Assembly: GCF_947507565.1 (NCBI RefSeq)
Contig: NC_089179.1
Span: 3,179,747-3,243,746 of the forward strand
DNA length: 64,000 nucleotides
Source: Oscarella lobularis
Taxonomy: Eukaryota > Porifera > Homoscleromorpha > Homosclerophorida > Oscarellidae
Reading direction: 5' to 3'
This document shows, one piece after another, positions 43,772 to 55,587 of the stretch. Below the pieces are notes generated by a model, which searched no databases, was not told the origin of the DNA, and worked only from the letters and a program-made list of their open reading frames with translations. The position numbers were made by a program, and so were the translations under genes. The stretch's first letter is position 1; each line of letters begins with the position of its first letter.

Positions 43772-45920
43772 ATGGCAGACGAGAGACGTTCAAGGTGAGC
43801 TTCACGAGCGAAGTTACTATTTCTACACTCTGCAATCCGTGCTAGAACTAGTTCCGCGTGGTAGGCCTTAGTAGGGTCCCTTCGCTTATGTCAGGGGGGC
43901 CGCACCCTCCCCGAGCGAAGGGTTTGCCCATGGTTTGCCCTCTAGTCGCGATGTACGAATAGGCTAATTCGGCTTTCTAGCTCTCCTTCAAAGCGGATGA
44001 GTGAGCTGACTATTCATTCCACTCCGGGCATCAAAACGGAAAACGAGTGCGCCTTCGCCACGTTGCCAGTCTCGCCAGAGAATCGAAGTGACGATGTCGA
44101 AGGCAACGTCGAAGGCAAAGTCGAAGGCAACGCTGAAAAAGAAAAGAAAGACAAGGAGTACGCCAGGGGCGAAAAAATGGAAGAACGGAAGAAAAAGGAA
44201 GACGATGTCGAGAAGAAGAAAACGCCGAAGCCACTCTGGTCAATCACCGTCGATTCATTGACGTACGTACATGAAGGCAATGGAATCGATCGCACGCAGT
44301 ATTGGCTTCAGCGCATCGCTACAGGGTGCAATACCGAAAATGTGCCTTTATTTATTAATGGAATGATCAAAACCGGTAAGATTTATCTTCATGTCACAGA
44401 AGAAGAATACTTAGACATTTCTTTTTTGCTAATTAAGGCAAGACTTCTTGGCTTTCAAAAATTTTGCCGTTCTTGATTCAAAAGAGTCCAACATTTGGAG
44501 GTGAAAGTGACAATCCAGCATTGACTGTTCCAATTGATTGTCAGAAGCTGTCCCACGAGTCGCCTGACAAGTTTCTCCATGGCTTGGCTAAACGCTTACT
44601 ATTATTCTCTCAGTCCAACCACGTTGATCTTGCAGATCTTGTGGATATGAGATTTGACGAGTCGAAAGACTATGCGGACATTCTGCTCCACATTCAAGAG
44701 CGTATTTCCAAAAGGCTACCATCTCGTCACGTCTTTCTATTGATCGACGAGATTCAGAAGTGGTTTATTTGGTCAACGGTCCAGGAAGGACTTGACAGCG
44801 CTGCTGTAGATTTAATGCAGAAGAGTTTCAAGAATTTTGTGGCGAATGCGCAAGCTCCCTTCATCCACTGCGCAGTCACAGGGTCATGCATGGCTGAGGT
44901 ATGGCTGAACGTTGTTCAGTGTTCAACCAGCAGCCGCCACACTCTTACGTCATTCGTCCGTGTGGATCTTCCGGCGCAGGTACGTAACTTATCCCTGATG
45001 GTAACGATGTGTCAGAGTGGGGTGCTTGTTTGTAGGTATCACAGAGAGCATTTCAAGTGGCTTTTCAGGCAATGAAGAAAAGGTATTCTGATGCTGACGT
45101 AGAATTTCTAAAAACCGTTGCCGCTCACTCTGACAAGAATCCGGCATTCTTCTTCTTTCTCGTTGAGGAGTGTCGCCTTCTGCTGAGTAGAGAAGAGTGC
45201 AAAGTGGTGCCTCAGGTATCTCGCACCTGCTGGGAGCTGATCTCTCAAAAGATAAATGCAGAGCTTTCAAACGGACTTAGATGTTCATTGGAATCCATGG
45301 TGCCAGAGGAGCGTCTACTTCTCCGGCGTCTTGTCGACGACAAGCACGGCATTTCCTTAAAGTATTTGAAAAATATGAGCAATGGAGGCTGGTACAATCA
45401 TTTGCGAGGATTCCTTACTGTTGTGTCACCTACGCACGTCTGTGTGAAATCGCTGCCGTTTGAGTCATTTATTACCTCTACCATAGATCGAGGCGGCAGC
45501 TACAAGCAGACTTCCCAATATGGCAACCGTCTTTGCAACATTCTTTTCAATGAACGTCTGCAGCGTTTTGGAGAGACGTGCAAGATGAAGTGGCTTCGTC
45601 ATGCAAAGGTCATGCCGCGTATTACGTGGTTCTGTAGCGCTTTGCCTAGACGTTACAGAAGCCGAGACGACTTTTTGCAGTCTCCTTTGGTGCAGCGCAT
45701 TTTGCGGTTCAGGAATGTAGTCGGGCGACAGCAAAGAGCGGCACTGGAGAATTCACGCAGTCTTGAAGAGGCTGTATTTGAAGCGTTCAAATGTCTACGT
45801 ATCATTCTTGCTCACACAAAAGCGGACGAGGACGTAGATTTTAGGCCAGAATTTCCTGTTGACGTTGGTCTTACTGTTGTTCATTTGTCACGTAAATCGA
45901 ACTGTGTGCAAAGATTCTGA
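43772..45920 (+). CDS. P-loop ATPase-like protein of unknown family, 614 aa
   Basis: Exons 43772-43794, 43981-44375, 44438-44979 and 45036-45920 close to 615 codons. The 7-codon first exon (MADERRS) splices phase 2 into SSPSKRMSEL. Residues 30-95 are highly charged, with a short VEGNVEGKVEGNAE repeat and KEKK/EERKKK runs. Then come a Walker A-like loop (GMIKTGKTS, about 133-141) that is split by intron 2, a Walker B (VFLLIDEIQ, about 238-246) and a possible sensor (HCAVTGS, about 285). The C-terminal 295 residues are helical with Cys-rich patches. The order suggests a STAND/AAA-type switch ATPase; CRN/RHS-like P-loop proteins are an alternative. No membrane segment is present. Its 3' end is partly duplicated downstream (see 46287). 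Confidence 0.7.
43878..43922. repeat. Hairpin CCCTTCGCT / AGCGAAGGG in an intron
   Basis: Nine-base perfect arms at 43878-43886 and 43914-43922, with inner GGGGGG and CCCTCCCC able to extend the stem, lie in the 186-nt first intron of the P-loop gene. Two copies of GGTTTGCCC follow at 43921 and 43932. The arm core CCTTCGC also occurs in the inverted-repeat arm hairpins. Confidence 0.5.
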
Positions 45921-46530
45921 GAAGTTTAGTTGTTGGGAACTGTACTAAATGTATCAAATGTTTGTTCTTTTGTTCGTTTTCTGTTTAGGTAGATCAGATC
46001 ATTATCAGATCAACAGAGGTGCATGTGCTCGGAAAGAGGCATGTTCTGGACCTTTGAGTTTCGATTGTCATGCCTGGTCTTGGAGGCTTTGAAGTCCTTG
46101 GAAAATCGAAACAAGCGTATGAAAACCTGACCTTGACAGCGCTGCATTCACACGATTCCTTCCGTCGACACAGATATAACTATAAGTTAACTTGGGCTCT
46201 AAGTCTTTTCACTGCCTATCTCTTACCTCACTCTCGACGTGCAGTAAGTGGGGGTGTTTCTCAAACCGCGTCCTAAGTGGTTCTGTAGGCCAGAATTCCC
46301 TGTTGACGTTAGCCTTACTGTCGTTCATTTGTCACGTAAATGGATTGTGCACAGAAGTTACATAGTTCTTGTTACTGTTCTACGATTCAATTGATTCAAT
46401 CAGATTTAATCACCAGACTCTCTGATGAGAAAGATTGCGCATGCGCTCCGACTGCTTGCACGAAAGAGGCGTGTTCCGGTCCCTTTCGATCGTCATGCCT
46501 GGTCTTGGAGGCTTCGAAGTGACCCTGACG
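45842..46530 (+). repeat. Tandem duplication spanning a gene end and the next gene start
   Basis: The last about 70 coding bases of the P-loop gene (45842-45912) recur at 46287-46357. A block at about 46037-46095 ending ATGCCTGGTCTTGGAGGCTT recurs at 46465-46523, where it is the true start of PTPN13 exon 1. So copy A (45842-46095) and copy B (46287-46530) each hold a piece of both genes, about 440 bp apart. Identity is about 85-90% by eye. In copy A the PTPN13 start is truncated and runs out of frame. Confidence 0.85.
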
Positions 46531-49500
46531 GACCTCCTAATGGCCCGAAGCGCGCCCCTCACCGAAGAAGAACTATGGGCAGTCCTGGGAGTCAGTTGCG
46601 AGTGCTTAGAAAATCAAATGAAGCGAGGTAAGCATCGAAAACTCGATCTAGATCTCGCAGCCGTCACGACACCTTCCAGATAAATCGACGTGGGCATCGG
46701 GTCCGAGTCTTCTCATCACTATGGACACGCTCATGCTAAATCGCGCAGGCGAAGTGAGATTCTGCCCAGGATCCATAGGTGAGAGCCACGCAATGCGCAC
46801 ATCCTCGCGAGAAAATAAAATGCAGCGCTATAAGAGTCTCTCCTTCCTGTACGTCGACCTAATATGCCGTAGAGAGGTGCCGTTTGAAGTGGCTGCGGTC
46901 TCTACACGGCCACACGCATTGCCATAAAATAACAGTTGTACATTGCCTAGGAATAATAATAGTCGTCTGCTGGCTGTGTAGAGGAAATGTACCGCCTATT
47001 TTTGTTATTAGAATTGTCTGGGTGTACTTTAGACCTTATATCTTTTAGCACCTGATGATCCTGGGTCTCATGCCCCTCCTGAGACGGCCACTGGCGAGTA
47101 CGATATGACAAGAGCCAGTGTGGAAAAGGTGCCCTCTGTCAATAGTCCTATCTTATTAGCTCTTGATAAATAATAACTTTGCAGATGTACATTTATTCAT
47201 TGGGTATGTCGTTGTTCACTGCGGCCGAATTCGAGAGAGATGAGGTAGGTAAATTATTAATTGATCAATTACCTGCTTACAATGACCTTCACTTTTAGGG
47301 CCTCGTACTTGGAGATGAATTAGAAAGCGTTCTGCTTACTATGTGCGAAGAGAGTCCAGCAACACGCTTCTCATTGAATCAAGTTCAAGAAGTAAGTGAG
47401 AGATAGTCAGTTGTTGGTTCTGCTTACTTATAGAACGTCTAGACGTGCTCCGAACATGCGCGCAAATCGAACTGCCTACCCTTTCCCGACAAGGTTTCCG
47501 CTATGATAGAAAGTCTAATGGGGAGTACAGCAGTGGTGAGCATCTTTCTCATCAAGATAATTAATTATAATTGATTAATCTAGCTGGATGATATTGGCAG
47601 TATTGACGATCTCGATGTGGAAGACGCAACCTTGGAGCAAGAGGTATCCCCCCTCCTAAGGGCTTTCAAAGTCTTTTAGTTATTGATTATTTTAATTGAG
47701 ATTGCCGATGCGCTTCGCATGCGTACGGCCAGCATGGCGAGCGTGCTAACGGCATCGTCGCCGTCGACTCATCCCAAACAATTTCGAGGGAGCGCCGCCA
47801 GCATACGAAGTTCGCCGCGAACACCGATCGCGATGGGACTCGACGTCGACGAGAGAGAAGTCGCTCATTCGCAAGCAAGAAAATCGCCCAGTCCACCGAC
47901 ACTCACAGACAAGCGGCCCCAACTGGAGGAAGTCCACTCTCATCAATCATTTATTGAACCATTGGGCGGAAGGAAATCGGAAGAAGAGCTAGTAGTAGAG
48001 TTACCCCCTTCACCTCCGAAATCACCAACACTTCCTGATTTGGGACCTCCTCCTCCTCCTCCAGAGTCAGAGCCTCCTGACTCGGAACCGCCACCGATTC
48101 CTCCAGAGAGTCCTCCTCCGGAAGTTCGAGTTACCACGGCAACACTTCCGGTCATTGTACGAGAACGCGAAGATCCCGGCGATAAACCGGAAGTGGAAAC
48201 GGTGCCCGTATTATTCACAAGAATGGCAAATCGCGAAGACGAGTCCGATTCCTCGATGAGATCCTCGACCGATGTGGGGGTGGCGGCGGCGGCTGCGGCG
48301 GCGACGACGACGACGGCACACCACGAACGCGACAGGAACGCGCGCTCCTCGTCATCGCCGCCTCCGAAGCGAGAGAACAGCGCCGAATCGCCGCCTCCAC
48401 TCCATTCGACGCCCGCCGCGCGCGACGACGCATCGTCGTGGGCGACATTTCAAGCCGATCTCGCCGCCGAAGCCGCGCAAGCGCGCAACAGCCGACGTTT
48501 CGTCCTGCCCGCCGTCGAAGAAGAAGAAGACGCGAAAAACGGTTGGCGAGACGACGACGACGGCGACGACGACGGCGACGAAACGATCGTCACGGTGACG
48601 ATGACCGAAGAAGAAGTCGAGACGTCCGATTATCGTCTTCACGACGTTTCGATTGCGAGCGAACCGTCGCCGCTCAAGGGCGCCGTTCTCTTTCAGCGCG
48701 ACGGCACCGACACGCCGACGTCGACGATGTCGACGCCGAAATCGGCGAAGAAACGACGCTGGGGTCGCAAGGCGAAGGAGCCGCCCCATTTGGGAACCGT
48801 TTACGGTGACGAGTGGCCGTCGGTCAAACGACAGGAATCCGCGAAAAAACTTAAAGTAGGGGGGAGGGTTGTCTAATTATGTATTTATTTATTTATTTTC
48901 TATTTTTAGACTATGTTTGGTCCCGAGTTTACGAAAATTCACGGCGATTGGAAGAAGCCGTCCGTTTCTTTCATTGGAAGCGTAATGAGACTCCTAATTA
49001 CTTGAGAGGGTGTGGCCTAGTTAAAATTATTTTCTTAGGGCGACGTGAAATTGCCGTCTGGACGACGACTCGTTTCGGTTGGGCTTCTGGATGGAAGTCA
49101 GCTCTCGCTTGCTGCTGAAGTGAGAAAGGGGTGGTGGTGGTGGGCGTTCCCTCGATCTTTGGAATATGCATGTTTTTCTTTGGCAGATTAAATCGACTGT
49201 GGGTGAACTCCTTAATCTCGTCATGACGCATTTGTCGTTGAAGGAGAGATTCTATTTTGGACTGGCTGTCAAGAAAGGTTGACATGACGACTTTCCCCAT
49301 TATAAATTCAATCGAGATCATTTTTTAGATGATGACGAAATTTGGTTTATGGATCCTGTGAAGAAATTGAAAAAATACGCGCCACTCAGTTGGAAATCGC
49401 AAGTGAGTACAAATCAATAATTAATTAATTAAAGTCAAAATTTCCTCTCTCCCTCCAAAGGGTCACTCTTCAGAAACATTTCAAACCTACTTCCGCCTCA

Positions 49501-52500
49501 AATACTACATCGACAATCTGGATATAATCAAGTAAGAGATTTCCAAAGAAGTCTCAAGTATTCCTACCAATAAAGTTTAGATACACGCAAACTCTTCACC
49601 TATTCTACTTGCAAATGAAACGCGACCTTCTCGACACGCGCATGTATCTCCACGAAGACTCGGCACTCATTCTCGCTTCGTACGCACTCCAAGCCGATTA
49701 CGGCGACTGCGACTCCTCGAGCGACGCCGCCTATTTCAACGAGACCGTCTACGTGCGTCCTCAGGTGCGGGGGAAGGGGTATCACTTAATTAATTAATTA
49801 ATTAATTAATTAATTAATTTCTTATAGATTATTGAGAAATTGACTGGGACGTATGTGAAGGATTTGCTCTACAAAATGCACCAACAGCATCGCGGTCTGA
49901 ACCAAGCCCAAGCGCAGATGGAATTCGTGCGTGAAATGCAGAGACTCTCGGAATACGGGCTCGCGTTTTACAGAGTCAAGGTACGATGACACAAGAGGAG
50001 ATCCCATTTCGTCAATAAAATCCAATTCTCTTAGAGTGGCAAAGACGATTCGGAAGAGAACACCGTTCTCGGACTCGGCGTTCGGGGTCTGATCGTTTTC
50101 GAGACGAGCGTCGGCCGTGGCGACGCCAAGACGCCGGTGAGAAAGTACGCTTGGCAGCAAACCCGTTGGGTGACGTTCAAGGTAAATAAATAAAATAAGC
50201 TAAACGTATTAGTTTTGTTTTGTTAGCCTATTCTTCCTAGGAGAAACGTTTCACTGTTATACCTAATACTAAGGAGAAAGTCAAGCTTCATTACTACGCT
50301 AATCACTATAGGAAGTAATGCTCGCTTTCTTATCTTATACTTATTTTGTATTGGGTTCGGTTAGGTCGCGCTACATTCTACGATTTTGTCAGGAATTGCA
50401 CAAATTTCAGGTTCTAATGGCGAAACGGCTAGCTTCCGAAAAAGAGTTTGGCGAAGGTCAGAAAATTCGTTTTGACATATCACTTCTCCATAACTCTAAC
50501 TATAGGAAAAGGAGCCGAAAGAGAGGACGACTCCGACTCGGACGGTACCAAGAGTAAAAAAAACATACCAGGCCAATGCAAACGTATAGTCTACAGATGA
50601 CGCGAAGTCGTACAAAAGTCTCCTTGTAACGGCCTTATCCGGCTCACCCGCCGCACTCAGACGCACCCAAGTCGAACAGCAACGTAAATAAATAAATAAT
50701 TAATTAAATAAATAAAATAGATTCCTCACCTTTTCTCCCTCTCTCTCTCCCTCCCTCTCTCTAGATGAAGCGACTGCGGGAGATTCGAGCGCTCCCGCGC
50801 GCGAAGTGAAACTGATTAAGATCATCAAATCCGAAGGTCGCGGACTCGGTCTTCTCATCGTCGGCGGCTACATGCCCAAGACGGGCGAAGACTACGGCAT
50901 CTACGTCAAATCGGTGACGCCCGACGGAACGGCGGGCGTCGACGGAAGAATTCGACCGGGTATCGAGATGACGATAGAGGAGGGGGGGAGGAGGAAAATC
51001 AATATTTTCTCTGTCTTAGGCGATCGAATTCTTGAAGTTAACGGTCGATTGTTGGACGGTTTGAGTCACGCTCAAGTTGTTGATTTTCTAAAGGAGTCGC
51101 CACCTCTCGTCGAACTCGTCATATCGCACAAAGTGTCGTTGGCTCGAGGTAACAAAGACAAATACATGGGGAAAAAGAAATATATATATATCTTTTTATT
51201 AGCGTCTCTGGAGAAGGAAAAGGAAGCGACAACGTCGACGCCGGTCTCGTCGACGTCATCGGTAAACGATGATCGATTTACGAGATATAATAATAAATAA
51301 TATTTTTTCTATGTAGTCAGATGCCATTGTTCTAACGGCGCGTCTCACGCGCGAGCACGGTAGTCTCGGAATCAGCGTGATAGGAGGCGTGAACAGTCGG
51401 CAACCGCACGGCGCCGTTTTCGTTCAGAGCGTCGCCCAAGGAGGACCGGCCGAAAGGGAGGGCACAATCAAGCCGGGCGATCATCTTCTCCGCGTCAACG
51501 GATCGAGTCTCGTTGGACTCGATCACGTGGACGTCGTGCAGCGACTCAAGGAAGCCGGCGACGAGGTCGAGATCGAAGTCGAGCGCACGGGGGGGAAACA
51601 AGAAAGCGTTGGAGGAGAATACGGTGAGAAGAAAATAATAATAATAATAATAAATAATCGTGCTTATAGATTCCTTGTTTTCCGATGGCGAAGTCATACG
51701 CGTTTCGTTGACGAAGGACGAATACGGTCTCGGTTTCAGTCTGAGCGGCGGCGCCGACGTCGGTCGATCGGTGTCCGTCAAGAAGGTGTTCGACGAGGGC
51801 GTAGCGAGTCGCGACGGTCGTCTGCGTCAGGGCGACGTCTTAGTCGAGGTTTTTCCATTATGACACGTTTTTTTTTTTCATTTTCTATTACGTTTTCTTC
51901 GTAGGTGGACGGAAAGCGAATGCAATCGCTGACGCACAGCGAAGTCGTCGCCTGCCTGCGCGCCGCGCCGACGCCCGTGCGCATCGTCGTCGTTCGACCG
52001 AAGACGATCGTCGCGCCCGTCACGCCGCAAGTGACGAAAATGCGCAGCTTCAGTCCGCGAAGCGACAGCGACGTCGTCGGAAAGGCGTTACGATTGTCTA
52101 TGGGCATCGCCATAGCGTCGCCGCCGCCGCCGCCGCCGCCGTCCACGTTTCGGTCTCCGACTCCGGATCGGGTCGTGTCGTCGCGCGCCGAGTCGTACGT
52201 GAGCGACGCCGATGCGGAGCTTGTCGACGTGTTCGGGGAGCAAGTATTGGGGAAGGTTCGTTGAGCGTTTTCGGTTTCGTCTTCTCGCTGTATAAAAGGT
52301 TTTTTTTTCTTCTCTAGATCTTTGGTATTGAATTGAAGCGCGGCATTAACGGGTTTGGGTTTTCCGTGACGAGCGGCGCTCGAAGCGGCGTCGACGAGTC
52401 GGTGTTGCGCGGCTGCTTCATTCGCGCCGTCGTCGCCGATCCGGCGCTGTCGGACGGTCGACTTCAAACCGGCGATCAAATCCTTTCGGTATGAAAAAGC

Positions 52501-55083
52501 GACAGAGGCGTTATATCCGATTTTTTTATCTTGTACTCTAGGTGAATCGTATCAGTCTGAAGGGGGTTAGGCACAGCGAGGCCGTGAACATGCTGCGATG
52601 TTCAGACGGCGAGCAAATTGAAATGTCGATCCTTCGTCGCACGCCGCAGACTATCATTGTGCCGGCGGCAAACGACAACGTCAGGTAACAGAAAAAGATC
52701 CTAATTAAATAATTTAATTATGTAATCAAATTATTTAAGTAAATTATGTAATTGAATTATTTAATTGGGTTTTTTTGTCTTTCAGATATGAGACTCCGAG
52801 TCCGACCATATCGCCCGTGTCCGGCGACATGCCGCCGCTTCCCCCAGCGCCCAATCCCTGGTACGACAAGACGCTCTTCATCGACCTGCAGAAGGACAAC
52901 CAGGGCTTCGGCTTCAGTCTCTACACGATGCCCAACTGGGGAACGAACGAGTCGGGTCAGACGTTCGACTGCGTCTACGTAAAGCGCATCGACGCCTTGT
53001 CGTCGGCCGGTCGCGACGGCCGATTGCGTGTCAACGATCGACTGCTCGAAGTCGACGGGGAAGTCGTCGAGGGAAAGGCCTACTATCAAGTCGTCAATAC
53101 GCTGCGACGGACCAGGGGAAGAGCCGTGCTCAAAATTGCTCGTCAGCCAAAAGTTTGACGAAGAAAAGAAAATCTACGACAAATAAATGAGTGGTTTTTG
53201 TTTTCTAGTTCAGCGAAGCGGACGAGCCGGAAGAAGTTGAAGTCAAGCGGGTGGACGCGCCGGAAGCGCGCGTGCTGATGCCAATGAAAGGTCGACGTCC
53301 GACCGAGTCGCCGGCGAAGACGCGTCGAAACGTTGCCGTTCGCGAACCGACGGATTTCGTTCGACCCGAAATCAATGTCGTTTCGGTCGACGACGTGGAC
53401 GGCGAAAGGTATAGAGAAAGAAAAATTGTCTAGCGTTTAATTAATCTGAGTTTTTTTCTATCTAGACCTCCGACGCCAGATGCTTCTTCCTTTGGTCCTT
53501 CCGCCGGTTGTTTGCCTTTGCGCGACGGGCGTGTCGTCTATCGTGTGGATCGGCTCGACGCCGTCTGCGAGAAAATTAAGGATCACGTGAATGCCGACGA
53601 TACGGCGGAAACGTTTTCGGTACGCGAAGTCGTCGCGCTAGACTAGGATAAATGATTTACGTTTATTTTTTATAGTCACTGAGAGGTGAGCGCTCTCCGG
53701 CGTCGATGTCTTTTGGACGGATGCCGCAGAACCTTCATAAGAACCGATTTCCGAATCTTTTGCCACGTAAGGGAATGGAGGAAACGTGCTCTTCTTGCAT
53801 TCTTTACGTTCTCTAGTCGATCTTACTCGAGTAAGGCTATCGGTCGCTCCTGGCCACTCAGACTATATCAATGCTAGTCACGTTAAAGTAGGAAAAGAAA
53901 TTAAGTTGTGTCTGTTAGTAATTTTTTTTAACTCAGCTTGTAATTGGAAGCCGACCACATAGATACATCTGCACTCAGGTAGGGAAGGGGCAAAATCAAT
54001 CAGATAGATTTTTAATTATGGACTGTGGTTTATTAATGCTGTCGTGTTTCCATAGGCTCCTCTCAAAAGCACTGTGGACGACTTCTGGCAAATGGTCTGG
54101 GAGCAAAAGTCATCAGTAATTGCAATGATTACAAAACTCGTTGAAAATAAAAAGGTGATCTCTTATAATACGTAATTTTCTTGTGTGATTAAATAACTGC
54201 CATGTCCGCCGGGTAGGAAAAGTGCGTCTCTTATTGGCCAAAAAAGGTCGGCTCAACAATGCGCATTGCCCGAAAAACGTACGTGTTTTTTTCCAAAAAT
54301 CAATTAAATTTAATTACGGTCTCTATCTTTTTTGGGGGGTCGGCACAGTTTGGAAATAACCTTGGCGTCGCAGCACACCTTTGATCATCACGTAACGCGG
54401 GTGATCAAGATTCGTCGATTTCACGTGCGTATTCCACTCCCACGCACCGAATAAACAAAAACATAGCCTCCACTTCTCTAGAATGAAAAGTCGACTCGTA
54501 ATATCGTACACCTGCAATACACTGACTGGCCCGACCGAGGCACTCCAACAGTACGAAATCAAGCGAGATGATAATAAAAAAAGTCACGGTTTTGATGACA
54601 GGACCCGTCAACGATGATAGAATTCGTCTCCACGGCGAGAAAAGTTTCCAGCGGTTTTGGCTCCAATCCAACGGTTGTTCACTGCGGGTATATACTATAT
54701 ACACACACACTACGACTATACTTAGTGAATATTTGCATTTGAAGCGCTGGCATGGGAAGGACTGGCGTCTACCTAGTCATTGACTACGTCCTCGGCGCAG
54801 TTGAACAGGACGCCATGGTATTTGATTTCACATTATATTACGCATTTATAATTATTTATTAATTAAAGGCTGATATCGATGGGACTATTCGATCATTGCG
54901 AGAAAGCAGGCCGAACCTCGTGCAAACGAAGGTACACGTTCCATCGACGCTTATATAACTTTTATCTATATTCTGCTCTATTAGGATCAGTTTCTGTTTT
55001 GCCACAAGGCCTATCTAAATATCGTACAATCGCTGGGTCCTAAAGATGACGACGACAAAGAGGAGGAAGTTCTGACGGTATAA
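46495..55083 (+). CDS. PTPN13: PTPN13-type tyrosine phosphatase (KIND-FERM-5xPDZ-PTP), 2007 aa
   Basis: Forty-two exons close to 2008 codons, from ATG 46495 (exon 1 to 46627; then 46680-46778, 47049-47128, 47185-47244, 47299-47391, 47443-47535, 47584-47643, 47701-48855 and so on) to TAA 55081-55083. The KIND domain is about residues 1-190 ([17 protein letters not shown]). A Pro/Ser/Asp-rich linker from one large exon covers about 207-591. FERM is about 592-940 (exons 48910-50456). Five PDZ domains follow: 50765-51148, 51317-51623, 51670-52255, 52318-52684 and 52786-53152. PTP is about 1731-2007, with start motif [15 protein letters not shown] loop at 54520s and catalytic Cys at 54682-54684. 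The domain order is exactly that of vertebrate PTPN13, a submembrane scaffold phosphatase. The linker is shorter than in human PTPN13. The active-site loop reads HCGAGMGRTG, not the usual HCSAG. An in-frame ATG at 46441 is a possible alternative start. Confidence 0.92.
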
Positions 55084-55204
55084 AAAGCGAAAAAAATTTT
55101 GAACGCGATTTCTGTAGTTTTAATTTTTTTCCCACTTCCGCACTACAATACATGGTAGTATTTTACGGAATGGACAGTCTCAAGAGAGATAAACGTCACG
55201 CAAG

Positions 55205-55587
55205 TCAAAGAGCTCCGACCGCCTTGAGTTTCTTCGCCAATTCGCCGTTGTTGGCCAATCTAGCGGTGTCGTCGCCGCCGCCGATGAAATCGCCGCCAAC
55301 GAACACGCGGGGAACCTTTGGGGGAGGGGGACGTCACGTGACTGTCGATGCGCACCCCGAAATTCGTTCGTTTTTGAGCTTACCGTGCGTCCGCCGGTTA
55401 TTTCCTGGAGTGCATCTTGCACGGCGGCTCCGTCGTCTCTTTCGTCGAGTTCGTAAAGGGTGTAATCGGTCAGACCGATGCCTTTTAGAGCATCTTTAGC
55501 CTTCTTGCAGTAGGGGCAGTACGTTTTGGAGAAAACGACGACCTTGTGACCTTTTATTTCTGCTGTAACCCACTCTTTCTTGCCCAT
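55205..55587 (-). CDS. GLRX: Glutaredoxin, 104 aa
   Basis: Two exons on the minus strand, 55587-55384 and 55315-55205, join phase 0 across a 68-nt intron (GTAAGC...CAAAG) to 105 codons. The product has the dithiol active site CPYC at about residues 22-25 (FSKTYCPYCKKAK), the TVP cis-proline motif formed across the splice (GGRT|VPRVF), and the glutathione-contact GG and D-D motif (VGGDFIGGGDD). Length and layout fit a classical cytosolic dithiol glutaredoxin that reduces protein-glutathione mixed disulfides. No targeting peptide is visible. It lies tail-to-tail with the PTPN13 gene, 121 bp apart. Confidence 0.92.

Noticed and set aside
55152-55499. Plus-strand open frame of 115 codons after the PTPN13 stop
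   Set aside because: It is the complement of the glutaredoxin exons and its intron, and it has no family resemblance.
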